Below, piece after piece: positions 46,250 through 55,517 of a stretch of DNA of 64,000 bases; position 1 is the stretch's first letter, and the number at the start of each line of letters is the position of its first letter. The stretch is from Acidicapsa dinghuensis (GTDB lineage Bacteria > Acidobacteriota > Terriglobia > Terriglobales > Acidobacteriaceae): positions 62,001 through 126,000 of the forward strand of contig NZ_JAGSYH010000001.1 of NCBI RefSeq assembly GCF_025685685.1, given 5' to 3'. The notes under the pieces were generated by a model, which was given only the letters and a program-made list of their open reading frames with translations, searched no databases and was not told the DNA's origin. Made by a program: the position numbers and the translations under genes.

Positions 46250-48034
46250 ATGGAATCTCTTGCACCCAACAATCCGGCGGCATTCAATTCCGACCAGAAG
46301 GAATATCTTCTCGGTTTCTTTGCGGGCGCAATGCAGCGGGCCGTTCGGCCGTTCGCAGGCTACACCGCAGCAGGTCTGCTGACGGATGATCCCGCGTTGG
46401 GCTCTGTCAATTGCGCAGAGCCAGCGGAGGAAACTGTTCACGGGACGCCCGCATCGGACCTGAGCCGGGAAGAACTGTGGAAGTATGAGCAGAACCCTCT
46501 CGATATCTGGGACAAGATTATCGCGCATGCGGACGAGGACCGCGCTCCCGAAGCCGAAGACGTTTTTCGATTCAAGTACCATGGCTTGTTCTACGTAGCT
46601 CCCGCGCAGGACTCGTTCATGCTGCGGCTGCGTGTGCCTGGCGGGATTATCAAGGCGCATCAGATGCGAGGTTTGGCTGATATAGCTGAACAGTGGGGAG
46701 CAGGCCGCGCTGATATCACAACGCGCGCGAATCTGCAGATACGCGCGTTCCAGCCGAAGAACATTGTGCGCGTCCTAACAGGCGTGCAAGCGCTCGGGCT
46801 CACGTCGCGCGGCTCCGGCGCCGATAACATCCGGAACATTACGGCTTCACCCCTTTCCGGCATTGATCCGAATGAATTAATAGACGTGAACCCGTTTGCA
46901 CTAGCTCTCCATCACTACATTCTGAATTCGCGTGACCTCTATGAATTGCCGCGCAAATTCAATGTTGCATTCGATGGTGGTGGCACTATCAGTGTAGTCG
47001 CCGATACCAATGACATTGGCTTTTGCGCGGTGCGCATTGGCGAGGGGCGCATTGTTCCGGCTGGTGTGTATTTTCGTGTACTGCTTTGCGGCATCACAGG
47101 ACATAAGCAGTTTGCTTCTGACTGCGGACTGTTGTTGCGTCCTGAGCAGTTGATCGCTGTCGCCGCTGCCATGATTCGCGTATTCATCGAACATGGCGAT
47201 CGCACCGACAGGAAAAAAGCGCGGTTCAAATATCTGGTTGATAAATGGGGAGTGGATCGGTTTCTTTCCGAGACGGAGAAGCGCCTTGCCTTTCCTTTGT
47301 TGCGCGTATCTGCTGAAGAGTGCGAACCGCTGAGCCAGGTCAATCGCGCGGCGCATATAGGAGTTCACCCGCAGATTCAGGAGGGACTACATTACCTCGG
47401 CGTATCTGTTCCGGTTGGACGACTGCCAGTGAACCAAATGCGCGCTCTGGCCGATATTGCCGAAGAATTCGGCAACGGGGAGTTGAGACTGACTGTTTGG
47501 CAAAATCTCATTATTCCGAACATTTCTTCAGAACGGGTAGACGCAGCTGTTGGATGTCTCCATGCTGCGGGGCTTGACTGTGCTGCGGGAGCGGTTCTGC
47601 GCGGGACCGTGGCGTGCACTGGAAACCGTGGCTGCCGCTACGCGGCAACCGACACCAAGACGCATGCCATTGAACTCGCGAACCTTCTCGATGCCAGGTG
47701 GAAGATTGATCAGCCGATCAATCTTCACGTCACGGGCTGCCCCCACTCTTGTGCGCAACATTATGTTGGAGACATCGGCCTTTTAGGTGCCAAAGTCAAA
47801 GGTGAGGAAGGCTATCAAGTTGTGATCGGCGGTGGATGCGACCAGGATCAAGGTCTGGCACGCGAACTGATTCCTTCTGTCGCCTACTCTGAGCTTCCTC
47901 CAATGCTGGAAGGCCTTTTTGCGGCATTCGAAGAACTGCGCAATCCAAGCGAGTCTTTCGTTGATTTCAGCCGTCGGCATACCATTCCTGAACTGCAATC
48001 GTTTCTGACCTTGAAGGAGTCCGTCTCGCAATGA
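46250..48034 (+). CDS. nirA: Nitrite/sulfite reductase, siroheme (NirA-like)
   Basis: The 594-residue protein has two copies of the nitrite/sulfite reductase ferredoxin-like half-domain and the siroheme [4Fe-4S] cysteines: ACTGNRGCRYA (about residues 455-462) and GCPHSCAQHY (about residues 497-501). It reduces nitrite to ammonium (or sulfite to sulfide) with six electrons. The context with nitrate reductase and NarK points to nitrite. AAAGGGC lies upstream of the ATG. The downstream flavoprotein gene overlaps its stop (ATGA), so its electron donor is likely that NADPH flavoprotein and not ferredoxin. Confidence 0.9.
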   Translation: MESLAPNNPAAFNSDQKEYLLGFFAGAMQRAVRPFAGYTAAGLLTDDPALGSVNCAEPAEETVHGTPASDLSREELWKYEQNPLDIWDKIIAHADEDRAPEAEDVFRFKYHGLFYVAPAQDSFMLRLRVPGGIIKAHQMRGLADIAEQWGAGRADITTRANLQIRAFQPKNIVRVLTGVQALGLTSRGSGADNIRNITASPLSGIDPNELIDVNPFALALHHYILNSRDLYELPRKFNVAFDGGGTISVVADTNDIGFCAVRIGEGRIVPAGVYFRVLLCGITGHKQFASDCGLLLRPEQLIAVAAAMIRVFIEHGDRTDRKKARFKYLVDKWGVDRFLSETEKRLAFPLLRVSAEECEPLSQVNRAAHIGVHPQIQEGLHYLGVSVPVGRLPVNQMRALADIAEEFGNGELRLTVWQNLIIPNISSERVDAAVGCLHAAGLDCAAGAVLRGTVACTGNRGCRYAATDTKTHAIELANLLDARWKIDQPINLHVTGCPHSCAQHYVGDIGLLGAKVKGEEGYQVVIGGGCDQDQGLARELIPSVAYSELPPMLEGLFAAFEELRNPSESFVDFSRRHTIPELQSFLTLKESVSQ

Positions 48035-49824
48035 CCCCTACTATTCCCTTCATTCCCGACAACGCTCCTTTCACGCAAGAGCAGAGAGCCTGGCTCAACG
48101 GATTGCTCGCAGGGATGTTTTCGAGCGCACCACAGGCGGCAGTTACAGCTAAGCCATCGAGACGCGTTGCGGTGCTCTATGGCTCGCAATCGGGAACGGC
48201 GGAGAGCATGGCACGGAAGCTAGCCAAGGAATTGAAGGCGCAGGGCCACGCACCCGCTCTTTCCACGCTGGTAGGTTATACGCCAGCGGCTCTTGCCACG
48301 GAATCGTGCGCGCTGATCCTTGCAAGCACGTACGGCGATGGCGATGCCCCAGACGGCGTACAGCCCTTCTACGAACAGCTCTGCTTGGAACACTTCCCGT
48401 GCATGGATAAACTGTCTTATGCAGTCTTCGCGCTCGGCGATCGGCATTACGAGCACTTCTGCAAGTTCGGTAAGGATCTCGATTCCAAACTCGCCTCCCT
48501 GGGTGCGAACCGCCTTGCAGACCGCGTCGATTGCGATGTGGATGTAGAAGCCCCGTTTGCTCAATGGAAAACGGCGATGATTGCACGCCTAAATGAGGAT
48601 TCGCCTCTTTCATCGAGAAAGGCACCAGGAATAACGAAGCAATTGAACGCCCTACAATTGGCGGAATCTTCCGGAAATCCCGAAGCTCCAACAGCTAAGG
48701 CGTTCACCCGCGATCATCCATTGCTCGCGTCCGTAATCGATAAGAAATCTCTGACACATGTGGCATCCACAAAGTCCACACTTCATGTCGCCCTTTCGAT
48801 CGAAGGCACAGGACTTCGATATGAAGCCGGTGATGCCTGTGGCGTTATCCCAACGAATGATCTAAACCTCGTCGCTGAGATACTGCAGAAAATGCGCTTT
48901 AATGGCAATGAGCGCGTTCCGGGTGTAAAGACAAGTACTACAACTCTTCACGATGCCTTGACGCATGAACGCCAAATTACCCGCCTGAATCGCAAGATCA
49001 TTCAAGGATTTGCCACTCGTGGCAATTGCACGCCGCTTCTGGATCTTCTATTGCCTGAACATCAAATCGATCTCGATGCCTATGCTTACGATCGTGGCCT
49101 CATCGATCTGCTTACCGAGTACCCTGGCGTAATTGACGATCCCAACGAACTAGTGGGTTTGCTGCCTAAGCTCACACCAAGGCTTTATTCCATCTCGTCC
49201 AGTCCGGCTGCGCATGTTGGCCAGATCCATACAACAGTCGCCGTTGTGCGCTTCACAGCCCACAATCGCGATCGTGGCGGCGTATGTTCCACATACTTTG
49301 CAGACCGAACTTCTGTTGCGGACCGGCTCCCGATTTATATTCAGCCCAACAAGAAATTCAAATTACCGTCTGACTCAGACGCACCCATCATCATGATTGG
49401 CCCAGGAACCGGTATTGCCCCGTTTCGAGGCTTTCTGCATGAACGCCGGGCGCTTGGTCATAAAGGTAAGAACTGGCTCTTCTTTGGTGAACGAAGCTCA
49501 GCTACTGATTATTTATATCGAGATGAACTTGAATCGATGTATGTGGACGGTCATCTGGCGCGCTTGGATACTGCGTTCTCGCGTGACCACAGTCACAAAG
49601 CGTACGTTCAGGACCGAATGATCGAGCAGGCGCAGCAGTTTTGGAGCTGGCTACAAAACGGTGCGAGTATTTATGTTTGTGGCGACGCCTCGCGGATGGC
49701 GAAAGACGTGCATAGCACCCTCTGTCGAATCGTACAGGAACAAGGTGCAATGTCGGGGCAAGCCGCGGAAGAGTATGTCGGTATTCTCAAAGAGGATCAT
49801 CGATATCATCGCGACGTGTATTGA
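48031..49824 (+). CDS. CysJ-like NADPH flavoprotein reductase
   Basis: The 597-residue protein resembles the alpha subunit of sulfite reductase. The flavodoxin-like FMN domain carries LYGSQSGTAESMA (about residue 48) and STYGDGDAPDG. The FAD domain carries RLYSISSSPAAHVGQ (about residue 383). The NADPH domain carries MIGPGTGIAPFRGFL (about residue 455), and the C-terminus ends in Tyr. It passes electrons from NADPH through FAD and FMN to a siroheme enzyme. Overlap of its start with the nirA stop indicates translational coupling and a stoichiometric complex. CysJ is the sulfite-reducing counterpart; here the partner is probably nitrite reductase, so I give no gene symbol. Confidence 0.9.
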   Translation: MTPTIPFIPDNAPFTQEQRAWLNGLLAGMFSSAPQAAVTAKPSRRVAVLYGSQSGTAESMARKLAKELKAQGHAPALSTLVGYTPAALATESCALILASTYGDGDAPDGVQPFYEQLCLEHFPCMDKLSYAVFALGDRHYEHFCKFGKDLDSKLASLGANRLADRVDCDVDVEAPFAQWKTAMIARLNEDSPLSSRKAPGITKQLNALQLAESSGNPEAPTAKAFTRDHPLLASVIDKKSLTHVASTKSTLHVALSIEGTGLRYEAGDACGVIPTNDLNLVAEILQKMRFNGNERVPGVKTSTTTLHDALTHERQITRLNRKIIQGFATRGNCTPLLDLLLPEHQIDLDAYAYDRGLIDLLTEYPGVIDDPNELVGLLPKLTPRLYSISSSPAAHVGQIHTTVAVVRFTAHNRDRGGVCSTYFADRTSVADRLPIYIQPNKKFKLPSDSDAPIIMIGPGTGIAPFRGFLHERRALGHKGKNWLFFGERSSATDYLYRDELESMYVDGHLARLDTAFSRDHSHKAYVQDRMIEQAQQFWSWLQNGASIYVCGDASRMAKDVHSTLCRIVQEQGAMSGQAAEEYVGILKEDHRYHRDVY

Positions 49825-50000
49825 CCAGGATGACAAGAACACGCTTTAACTTTGATGCAGCTTAGCCAGCGAATAGAACATTCCGTTGCGGCTCTTTCGA
49901 CGACAAGTGCGTTACTGTGACAAACACTACAGGCTGCGATTTTGATCCGGGCTGCCTGATCCCGGCTAGAAATCTTTCACGCTGCAAGCCGAAGATCAGT

Positions 50001-50032
50001 GCTTTGTTTCCTCAAAGACGAGGAAACAGAGC
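50001..50032. terminator. Convergent terminator hairpin
   Basis: A 13-bp stem (GCTTTGTTTCCTC paired with GAGGAAACAGAGC, one G-T wobble) with loop AAAGAC lies between the flavoprotein gene and the convergent SpoIIE gene. It should end transcription from both sides although no long T-run follows. The loop has A at position 1 and G at position 4, as in ANTAR targets, but a single hairpin at a 3' end does not fit that role. Confidence 0.6.
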
Positions 50033-50094
50033 ATCCAATGCGCGTTGAAAGAGCCTGAACTATACGCGGGATGATCGGGCTGGACTAACTCCGT

Positions 50095-52308
50095 TCAAGC
50101 AGCGATGGCAGTAGCCAATCGTCTGATGGTCAGTACCGTAATGTCGTCTTCCTGGCCAAAAGCTCTGGCAGCGTCGGCAATGAAGAAAGCAGATTGGCCG
50201 CTCAGGTTGCGGACCCTGTCGAAGCCAAACAGTTCACCGTCGGACTTGCGTGCCTCGGGAACTCCGTCAGAGATCATCAGCAGGCGATCGCCTGGGTGTA
50301 GATACAGATGTGTTTCTTCATAGGAGACGAACGGAGTGACACCCAAGGGCAATCCCCCCGGAAGCTCTATCTCCTGGCTGTTCAGGTATGGAGGAGGATG
50401 TCCGGCGCTTGCAACGATCACTCCGCCGTCCGGTTGAAAGTAGGCAACCAGGCAGGTCGTAAAACTCGAATTACCAACCAGAACATCGTTCAATGCGGCA
50501 AGAGTCTTCGCCGGACTGGTTTGTGGCGCGCGTCGTAACGCTCCCATCAGCATGGAAACGTTCATCGCAGCCTGTAAGCCGTGTCCCGCTACATCTCCCA
50601 GGACAATCAGCAGCCCTCCATCGGGAGTAGGTTTGATGTGGAAGAAGTCGCCGCCCACCTCCGCGGCCGGGTTGTAGACCGTATCCACGTCGAATCCGGG
50701 TGTATTCGGAGTTTCGCGAGGAATCATGAGCTCCTGTACGCTGCGTGCTGCAGCCAGTTCGCTTGAGGCGCGCTCTCGTTCACGATGGATGCGCAGAAAG
50801 CGGACGAAAATGATGAGAATAATGACGAAGATACCAACAAAATCACCAACGTCGGCCAGGTGAATCGGAACAGGACCTACCTCGAAGCTAAGCGGCGATT
50901 GAACGGGGGCGCCGACCCAACTCGACGCGGCGGCTGTAGATGCCAGTTCAATCATGCCGACAACACTAAGAAGTAGGGGCAGAAGCAGAAGAGCAGCTTC
51001 GTAGTTCCGTTTAAAGGCTGCGATCGTTAAGGTCAATCCAACGAAAATGATCCACGCACAGATCCAGAGAAGGCAGAAGAGAATCGAGACGACAAGCATT
51101 ATGCCTAGCGCCTTGCTTCCGCTGCGAAGAAGAAGGAACAGCGGCCCTAGGGTCAACAAAAGAGGGGAAGTGTATCGAAGCGCAAGGATATACCAGCGTT
51201 TGCGAAGGGAAAGGAAAGAGACCAGAAACTCAAAGTATAGAAATGCCGAGATGAGCAGGAGCTGAAAGAAGTATGCGGCCATATAAATCTGATCGATTTG
51301 GCCGAGGCTGCCAATCAAACCCAGGTAGGCAAGTGGTGCAACGCAGATCATCTGAAGCCCCAGCCACAGGTATTCGGCATGATCGCGTTGAGTCCAGAAC
51401 AGAACCAGCAGGAAAAGAGCCAACAGCAGTTTCAGTCCGGCGTCTACAAGTGCAGGTAGACGCTCGAATAGGATGGCGTGATACCAGAGTTGGAGATGGT
51501 CGACTAAATCCTGGCGCGACCCGATGAAAAAGGTTCGATGAGCAAAGAACGAAGTGTAAGCGTCCAGACCAAAGGGCACGAATGGAATGCGCGCAGCCAG
51601 AACAACATCCGTCTGATCGTCTGGAATATTGATCGGATAAATGCGGGAGATCTGTTGGTAGGATTCCTGGTTTTCTCCGTTAGGGCCTTCTGGGTTTACA
51701 AGCTCTCCATTGACGAAAAGATCCATACCTATGCCGACAGAATCGCTAAACGAAACCTGTGCATTCCTGGAGACGGGCACGCGCACGAATACCACGAGCG
51801 GTCCGTGGTGTTGGGGCAGTTTGATGTGGATGCGAAACCAGGCAAATGGGCGTCCATGCGGCCCATGTAGGTGGTCGTGCTGATCTTTAGGACGATGGTC
51901 TTCGTCGTTATCGGCGGCCGACTCATCAACTTCGGCTAGGGCTTGCTTGGCATCACGAATAGGCCAGTTTGAGTCGTCAAAGTTTGTTTTGGCTGGATCG
52001 ATTCCAGGCGAGATGCCAAGGCGCCAATTGTGATCGAGCGCGAGCGGCCGCCCCATGCCAGAGGCGTCAAAAACGACCTGCGTTCCCGGTGTCGGCACCT
52101 CGCCGGAGGGTGGATGAACCCGCGGGTGAGGAAGGAGAAATCCAGGCGAACTTTCGTGAGGACGAAGAGGATGGTCAGGGCTTTGGTGGGCGGATTGTGG
52201 GTGCACTGCAGCCGGGACGAGAAACAGGGAAATGAGAGCGAGAGATCGGATCTTCGTAGCCGTTGGAAGCGACAACCTCATTCGGCGCAAAAATTGCGAA
52301 ACGTGCAT
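50095..52308 (-). CDS. SpoIIE-type PP2C phosphatase with membrane sensor
   Basis: The 737-residue protein starts with a signal peptide and an extracellular domain of about 250 residues (beta-rich, resembling 7TMR-DISM-type sensors). About seven membrane helices follow (residues about 285-500). The C-terminal PP2C/SpoIIE domain shows AAEVGGDFFHI, LGDVAGHGLQAA and ISDGVPEARKSDGELFG with the metal-binding aspartates. It would dephosphorylate a partner, commonly an anti-anti-sigma factor, in response to an outside signal. GAGGG precedes the ATG. No anti-sigma partner of this class lies next to it. Confidence 0.9.
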   Translation of the reverse strand: MHVSQFLRRMRLSLPTATKIRSLALISLFLVPAAVHPQSAHQSPDHPLRPHESSPGFLLPHPRVHPPSGEVPTPGTQVVFDASGMGRPLALDHNWRLGISPGIDPAKTNFDDSNWPIRDAKQALAEVDESAADNDEDHRPKDQHDHLHGPHGRPFAWFRIHIKLPQHHGPLVVFVRVPVSRNAQVSFSDSVGIGMDLFVNGELVNPEGPNGENQESYQQISRIYPINIPDDQTDVVLAARIPFVPFGLDAYTSFFAHRTFFIGSRQDLVDHLQLWYHAILFERLPALVDAGLKLLLALFLLVLFWTQRDHAEYLWLGLQMICVAPLAYLGLIGSLGQIDQIYMAAYFFQLLLISAFLYFEFLVSFLSLRKRWYILALRYTSPLLLTLGPLFLLLRSGSKALGIMLVVSILFCLLWICAWIIFVGLTLTIAAFKRNYEAALLLLPLLLSVVGMIELASTAAASSWVGAPVQSPLSFEVGPVPIHLADVGDFVGIFVIILIIFVRFLRIHRERERASSELAAARSVQELMIPRETPNTPGFDVDTVYNPAAEVGGDFFHIKPTPDGGLLIVLGDVAGHGLQAAMNVSMLMGALRRAPQTSPAKTLAALNDVLVGNSSFTTCLVAYFQPDGGVIVASAGHPPPYLNSQEIELPGGLPLGVTPFVSYEETHLYLHPGDRLLMISDGVPEARKSDGELFGFDRVRNLSGQSAFFIADAARAFGQEDDITVLTIRRLATAIAA

Positions 52309-52598
52309 CGTGCCCTCACTTTACAGCAGACGGGTGGCGCTTCCAACCGGAAGTATGCCTGCATAGACGGCAGGTGTTCCTGAACAGGCTACAGTTTGGG
52401 AACAGGCAAGGACGGAAAGCATCTGATCCGAACCATCGGACCAGAATATTCGACGGCTTACGGCAGGGACGAGCGGTTGACAGCAGGCCAACTTGTTTTC
52501 AGTCGAAATTGTATGACGAACAGGTGCATACTGTCGTCTAACGTTATGAAGTTGTGTCTGATCGTTGGCACGGCTCGTCTGCGCAGGAGGCGACTCAC

Positions 52599-53912
52599 AT
52601 GAAAACAGCTGATCTGATTCGCAAGAGTGGGCTCCCAATGGGACTTCTGGCCAGCGTGTTTTGGGCTGGCGGGGTGGTGGCTCAAGGCCAGAGCGGATCG
52701 CAGACGGGAACCTCCAGCAGTTCGACGCAGCCAAGCCAGACGGGTACCCAGGCTGGAACCTCAACTACAGCGGATACACAGAAATCTTCCGGGACACAGG
52801 GTACCGCTGTGTCCACGGATAATTCCACTGCGGATAAAAGCTCCAAACCGGCCGACGCGACGATCTCAACCGATGGCAAGGACGACAGTAAGGACTCCGG
52901 CAAGAATAAGAAGGACACGAAAGATGTTGCGACCGCTCCAACCCCGGTGGTGGAGCCCGGCAGCCAGATGGAGAAGGTGAAGCCCGGAAGCATTGACGAT
53001 GTAAGCGCGGTAGGGAACAGGGACATCGGCGGCCGCGGCGTAGGCAACTGGTACTCTACGGACTCTGAAATCAAGATGGGCCGTCAATACGCGGCGGAGA
53101 TCGAGAAAAGCACCAAGTTCATCACCGATCCGGTCGTTACGGAATATGTGAACCGCATCGGCCAGAACATCGTCAAGAATTCCGACTGCAAGGTGCCATT
53201 CACCATCAAGGTAATCGATACGGACGAGATCAACGCCATGGCTCTGCCGGGTGGTTTCTTCTATGTAAACTCCGGCCTGATCCTGAATGCGGATGAGGAA
53301 GCCGAACTAGCCGGCGTAATGGCGCACGAAGTGGCGCATGTCTGCGCCCACCACGCCGCGCGGGAGATGACGCGCGCCAACTACGCGCAGCTGGGTACAA
53401 TTCCTCTGATCTTCATTGGTGGCTGGACTGGTTACGGAATCTACGAGGCCGCATCGATCGGCGTCCCGATCACCTTCCTGCACTTCTCACGCGAGTTCGA
53501 GGCACAAGCGGACTATCTTGGCGTGCAATACATGTACCGCGCCGGATACGATCCTCAAGCCTACATCAGCTTCTTTGAAAAGATACAGGCGCTGGAAAAG
53601 AGAAAGCCGGGGCTGGTAGCAAAGACCTTTTCCGATCACCCGCAGACTCCAGATCGCATTGGGCATACACAGGAAGAGATTGCCCACATCCTGCCGGCAA
53701 AAGACGAATACATGGTCACGACCTCTGAGTTCGATGACGTCAAGGCCCGCCTGGCACGAATTGAGAACAAGCGGCGGCTCAATGACAAAGGCACCAAGAA
53801 GCCGTCGTTGCGTCGCGCGAATACAAAAGATGATTCGTCAGCACAAGGGCAGCAGGACCCGAATTCGAACACGAGTGACCAGCCAACCCTACATAGACGT
53901 GAGGACAATTAG
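52599..53912 (+). CDS. M48-family zinc metalloprotease, secreted
   Basis: The 437-residue protein has a signal peptide (LPMGLLASVFWAGGVVAQ) followed by a low-complexity Gln/Ser/Thr-rich and then Lys/Asp-rich linker (about residues 28-115). The catalytic domain holds the zinc motif HEVAH (about residue 242) and the third ligand region EFEAQADYLG (about residue 296). AGGAGG precedes the chosen ATG at 52599; the frame is open further upstream. It is a periplasmic or envelope M48 protease, probably in protein quality control. The C-terminal 60 residues are charged and disordered. Confidence 0.92.
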   Translation: MKTADLIRKSGLPMGLLASVFWAGGVVAQGQSGSQTGTSSSSTQPSQTGTQAGTSTTADTQKSSGTQGTAVSTDNSTADKSSKPADATISTDGKDDSKDSGKNKKDTKDVATAPTPVVEPGSQMEKVKPGSIDDVSAVGNRDIGGRGVGNWYSTDSEIKMGRQYAAEIEKSTKFITDPVVTEYVNRIGQNIVKNSDCKVPFTIKVIDTDEINAMALPGGFFYVNSGLILNADEEAELAGVMAHEVAHVCAHHAAREMTRANYAQLGTIPLIFIGGWTGYGIYEAASIGVPITFLHFSREFEAQADYLGVQYMYRAGYDPQAYISFFEKIQALEKRKPGLVAKTFSDHPQTPDRIGHTQEEIAHILPAKDEYMVTTSEFDDVKARLARIENKRRLNDKGTKKPSLRRANTKDDSSAQGQQDPNSNTSDQPTLHRREDN

Positions 53913-54096
53913 TAGAAATCAGGATCAATCGAGAGTGGACGCGAAGCCGGGTTTACAGCCCGGCTTCCTCGTTTCAGAGAACTGCTCTCAATATTGATCC
54001 TGGCGTTATACTGTGGTGGAACCGCTGGAGAGGTTTTAGGACTACCGGGCGTGCGGACGTCAAGGCCGTTGCACTTGGGAGCGGTTTGGTGGACCT

Positions 54097-54414
54097 GTGA
54101 AAAAGATCTTGATTGGCGCTGTCGTTTTTCTATTCATTGTGGTGCTGACGGATCTGGCCAACCGCGTTCCGGCAGACTCCGGCTCCGGTACCGCCTTCAG
54201 CCTGAAGGCGCAAAAAGTGGTTGCCTGTTCGCCCAGGGAGATTGTGCTGGTCGATCCGCACCAGACCGCAACGCGTCTCGATAAAGACGGAAGCTGGCCT
54301 GACTGCTCGACATTTCAGGCAAATCAGGTGCAGGACTTCTATCTCTCCCGTGGAGCGAAAACCCATTTCTTGGGATTTGAAAAGTCGGCCTGGTGGCGCA
54401 CTGCGGTCAAGTAA
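54097..54414 (+). CDS. Small secreted hypothetical protein
   Basis: A 105-residue product with a clear signal peptide (KKILIGAVVFLFIVVLTDLA) and two cysteines (ACSPRE, PDCSTF) that could form a disulfide after export. The start is GTG, with a GGAG-like stretch upstream. No family recognised. It is the last plus-strand gene before a hairpin and the opposing sigma-factor operon. Confidence 0.65.
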   Translation: MKKILIGAVVFLFIVVLTDLANRVPADSGSGTAFSLKAQKVVACSPREIVLVDPHQTATRLDKDGSWPDCSTFQANQVQDFYLSRGAKTHFLGFEKSAWWRTAVK

Positions 54415-54451
54415 ATTATCAGCAAACACGGATGCGTGGGTCACAAAATAA

Positions 54452-54480
54452 AGCCCGCATCAACGCAGGCTAATTTCTTT
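54452..54480. terminator. Bidirectional terminator-like hairpin
   Basis: AGCCCGC/GCAGGCT stem with one mismatch and loop ATCAAC, followed on the plus strand by AATTTCTTTA. It lies between the convergent hypothetical gene and the anti-sigma gene. Confidence 0.6.
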
Positions 54481-54514
54481 ATCTCTGATCGGTGAAAGAG
54501 GCTGCTGAAGGAAC

Positions 54515-54751
54515 TCAGCAACCGTGTTTGCAGCGGGCGATGATTGCGTCGTGGAGCCGTTTGCGAATCGTATCCGGCAGGTCGTAGACCTCATGCGAGC
54601 GGTAGATCTCGATGGTTTTGCGCGTCGTGCTGAGAGTCACCTCACAGTGTTCGCAGCCGCTCAGATGCTCTTGCAATTGCGCGCGCGTCTCAGCGGGCAG
54701 GGAGTCGTCAATCAGCTCATCGAGGAGCGCAATAAACTCAGTGCAGGTCAC
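54515..54751 (-). CDS. Zinc-finger anti-sigma factor
   Basis: The 78-residue protein has a zf-HC2 type zinc-binding anti-sigma motif: TCTEFIALLDELID at the start and HLSGCEHC in the middle (His, then Cys-x-x-Cys). It would bind the ECF sigma factor encoded directly upstream; the two frames overlap by four bases (54748-54751). No membrane segment follows, so it is a soluble, probably redox- or zinc-responsive anti-sigma factor. Confidence 0.85.
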   Translation of the reverse strand: MTCTEFIALLDELIDDSLPAETRAQLQEHLSGCEHCEVTLSTTRKTIEIYRSHEVYDLPDTIRKRLHDAIIARCKHGC

Positions 54752-55371
54752 TTCTCACCAGCCTTCTTCTTGCGGAAGTAGCGGCTCAATCGCTCGCGCA
54801 ACTGTAGCCGCGCTCGCAACAACCGCGATTTTACAGCAGGAACGCTCAACCCGAGTGTTTCTGCCGTTTCTTCCGTGGAAAGTCCATCCACGTCACGCAA
54901 AACAAACACGATCCGGAATCCTTGCGGCAATCCCTGGATCGTCTTACGTAGGATCTCGGCTAGTTCCGCCTGGCTGTAATTCTGCTCCGGATTGGGACTC
55001 CAGTCGGCAAGATCTCGTGGGACGCTGCCTTCTTCGGTCTCAATATCGTCGTCAATCGAAACCATTTTTCCCGTGCGCCGCTTGCGCAGCCGCATGAGCG
55101 ATTCATTCACCGCGATTCGCACCAGCCAGGTATAAAACTTACTGTTGCCCTGGAACTGGTCGAGCTTCTCGTAAGCCTTGAGAAACGCGTCCTGCACGAT
55201 GTCCTGCGCGTCCTCACGGTTTTGCGTAATATGCTGCGCAATACGGAAGATCTGCCGGTCGTACTTATTGACGAGCGTCTCGAAAGCCTGAACATCGCCC
55301 GCGCGAGCACTGTTTACCAGTGCTACATCGGGATGCTGCTCGTTTTCTCCTATTTGTTGGATGGTAGCCAT
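54748..55371 (-). CDS. ECF-family RNA polymerase sigma factor
   Basis: The 207-residue protein shows sigma region 2 (FETLVNKYDRQIFRIAQHI, then DAQDIVQDAFLKAYEKL) and region 4 (QGFRIVFVLRDVDGLSTEE, then ETLGLSVPAVKSRLLRARL). It is an extracytoplasmic-function sigma factor. Its stop overlaps the start of the anti-sigma gene, so both are made together and the pair is self-contained. Confidence 0.93.
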   Translation of the reverse strand: MATIQQIGENEQHPDVALVNSARAGDVQAFETLVNKYDRQIFRIAQHITQNREDAQDIVQDAFLKAYEKLDQFQGNSKFYTWLVRIAVNESLMRLRKRRTGKMVSIDDDIETEEGSVPRDLADWSPNPEQNYSQAELAEILRKTIQGLPQGFRIVFVLRDVDGLSTEETAETLGLSVPAVKSRLLRARLQLRERLSRYFRKKKAGEK

Positions 55372-55517
55372 GCAGGTTGGTTGCGAAAAATCGCTGCCTT
55401 TCCATCGGAGGGGCGCCGGCCCACCTTCAAAACCCTAGTGTACTGGACGAGATAGCTCTATCCAAAACTCCGGACAGAGAGTAATTGTGCAGCGAGATTT
55501 AACTGCAATGAAACAGA

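Noticed and set aside
50001-50032. ANTAR target based on the AAAGAC loop
   Set aside because: Loop A1/G4 matches, but it is a single hairpin between two convergent 3' ends and fits a terminator better.
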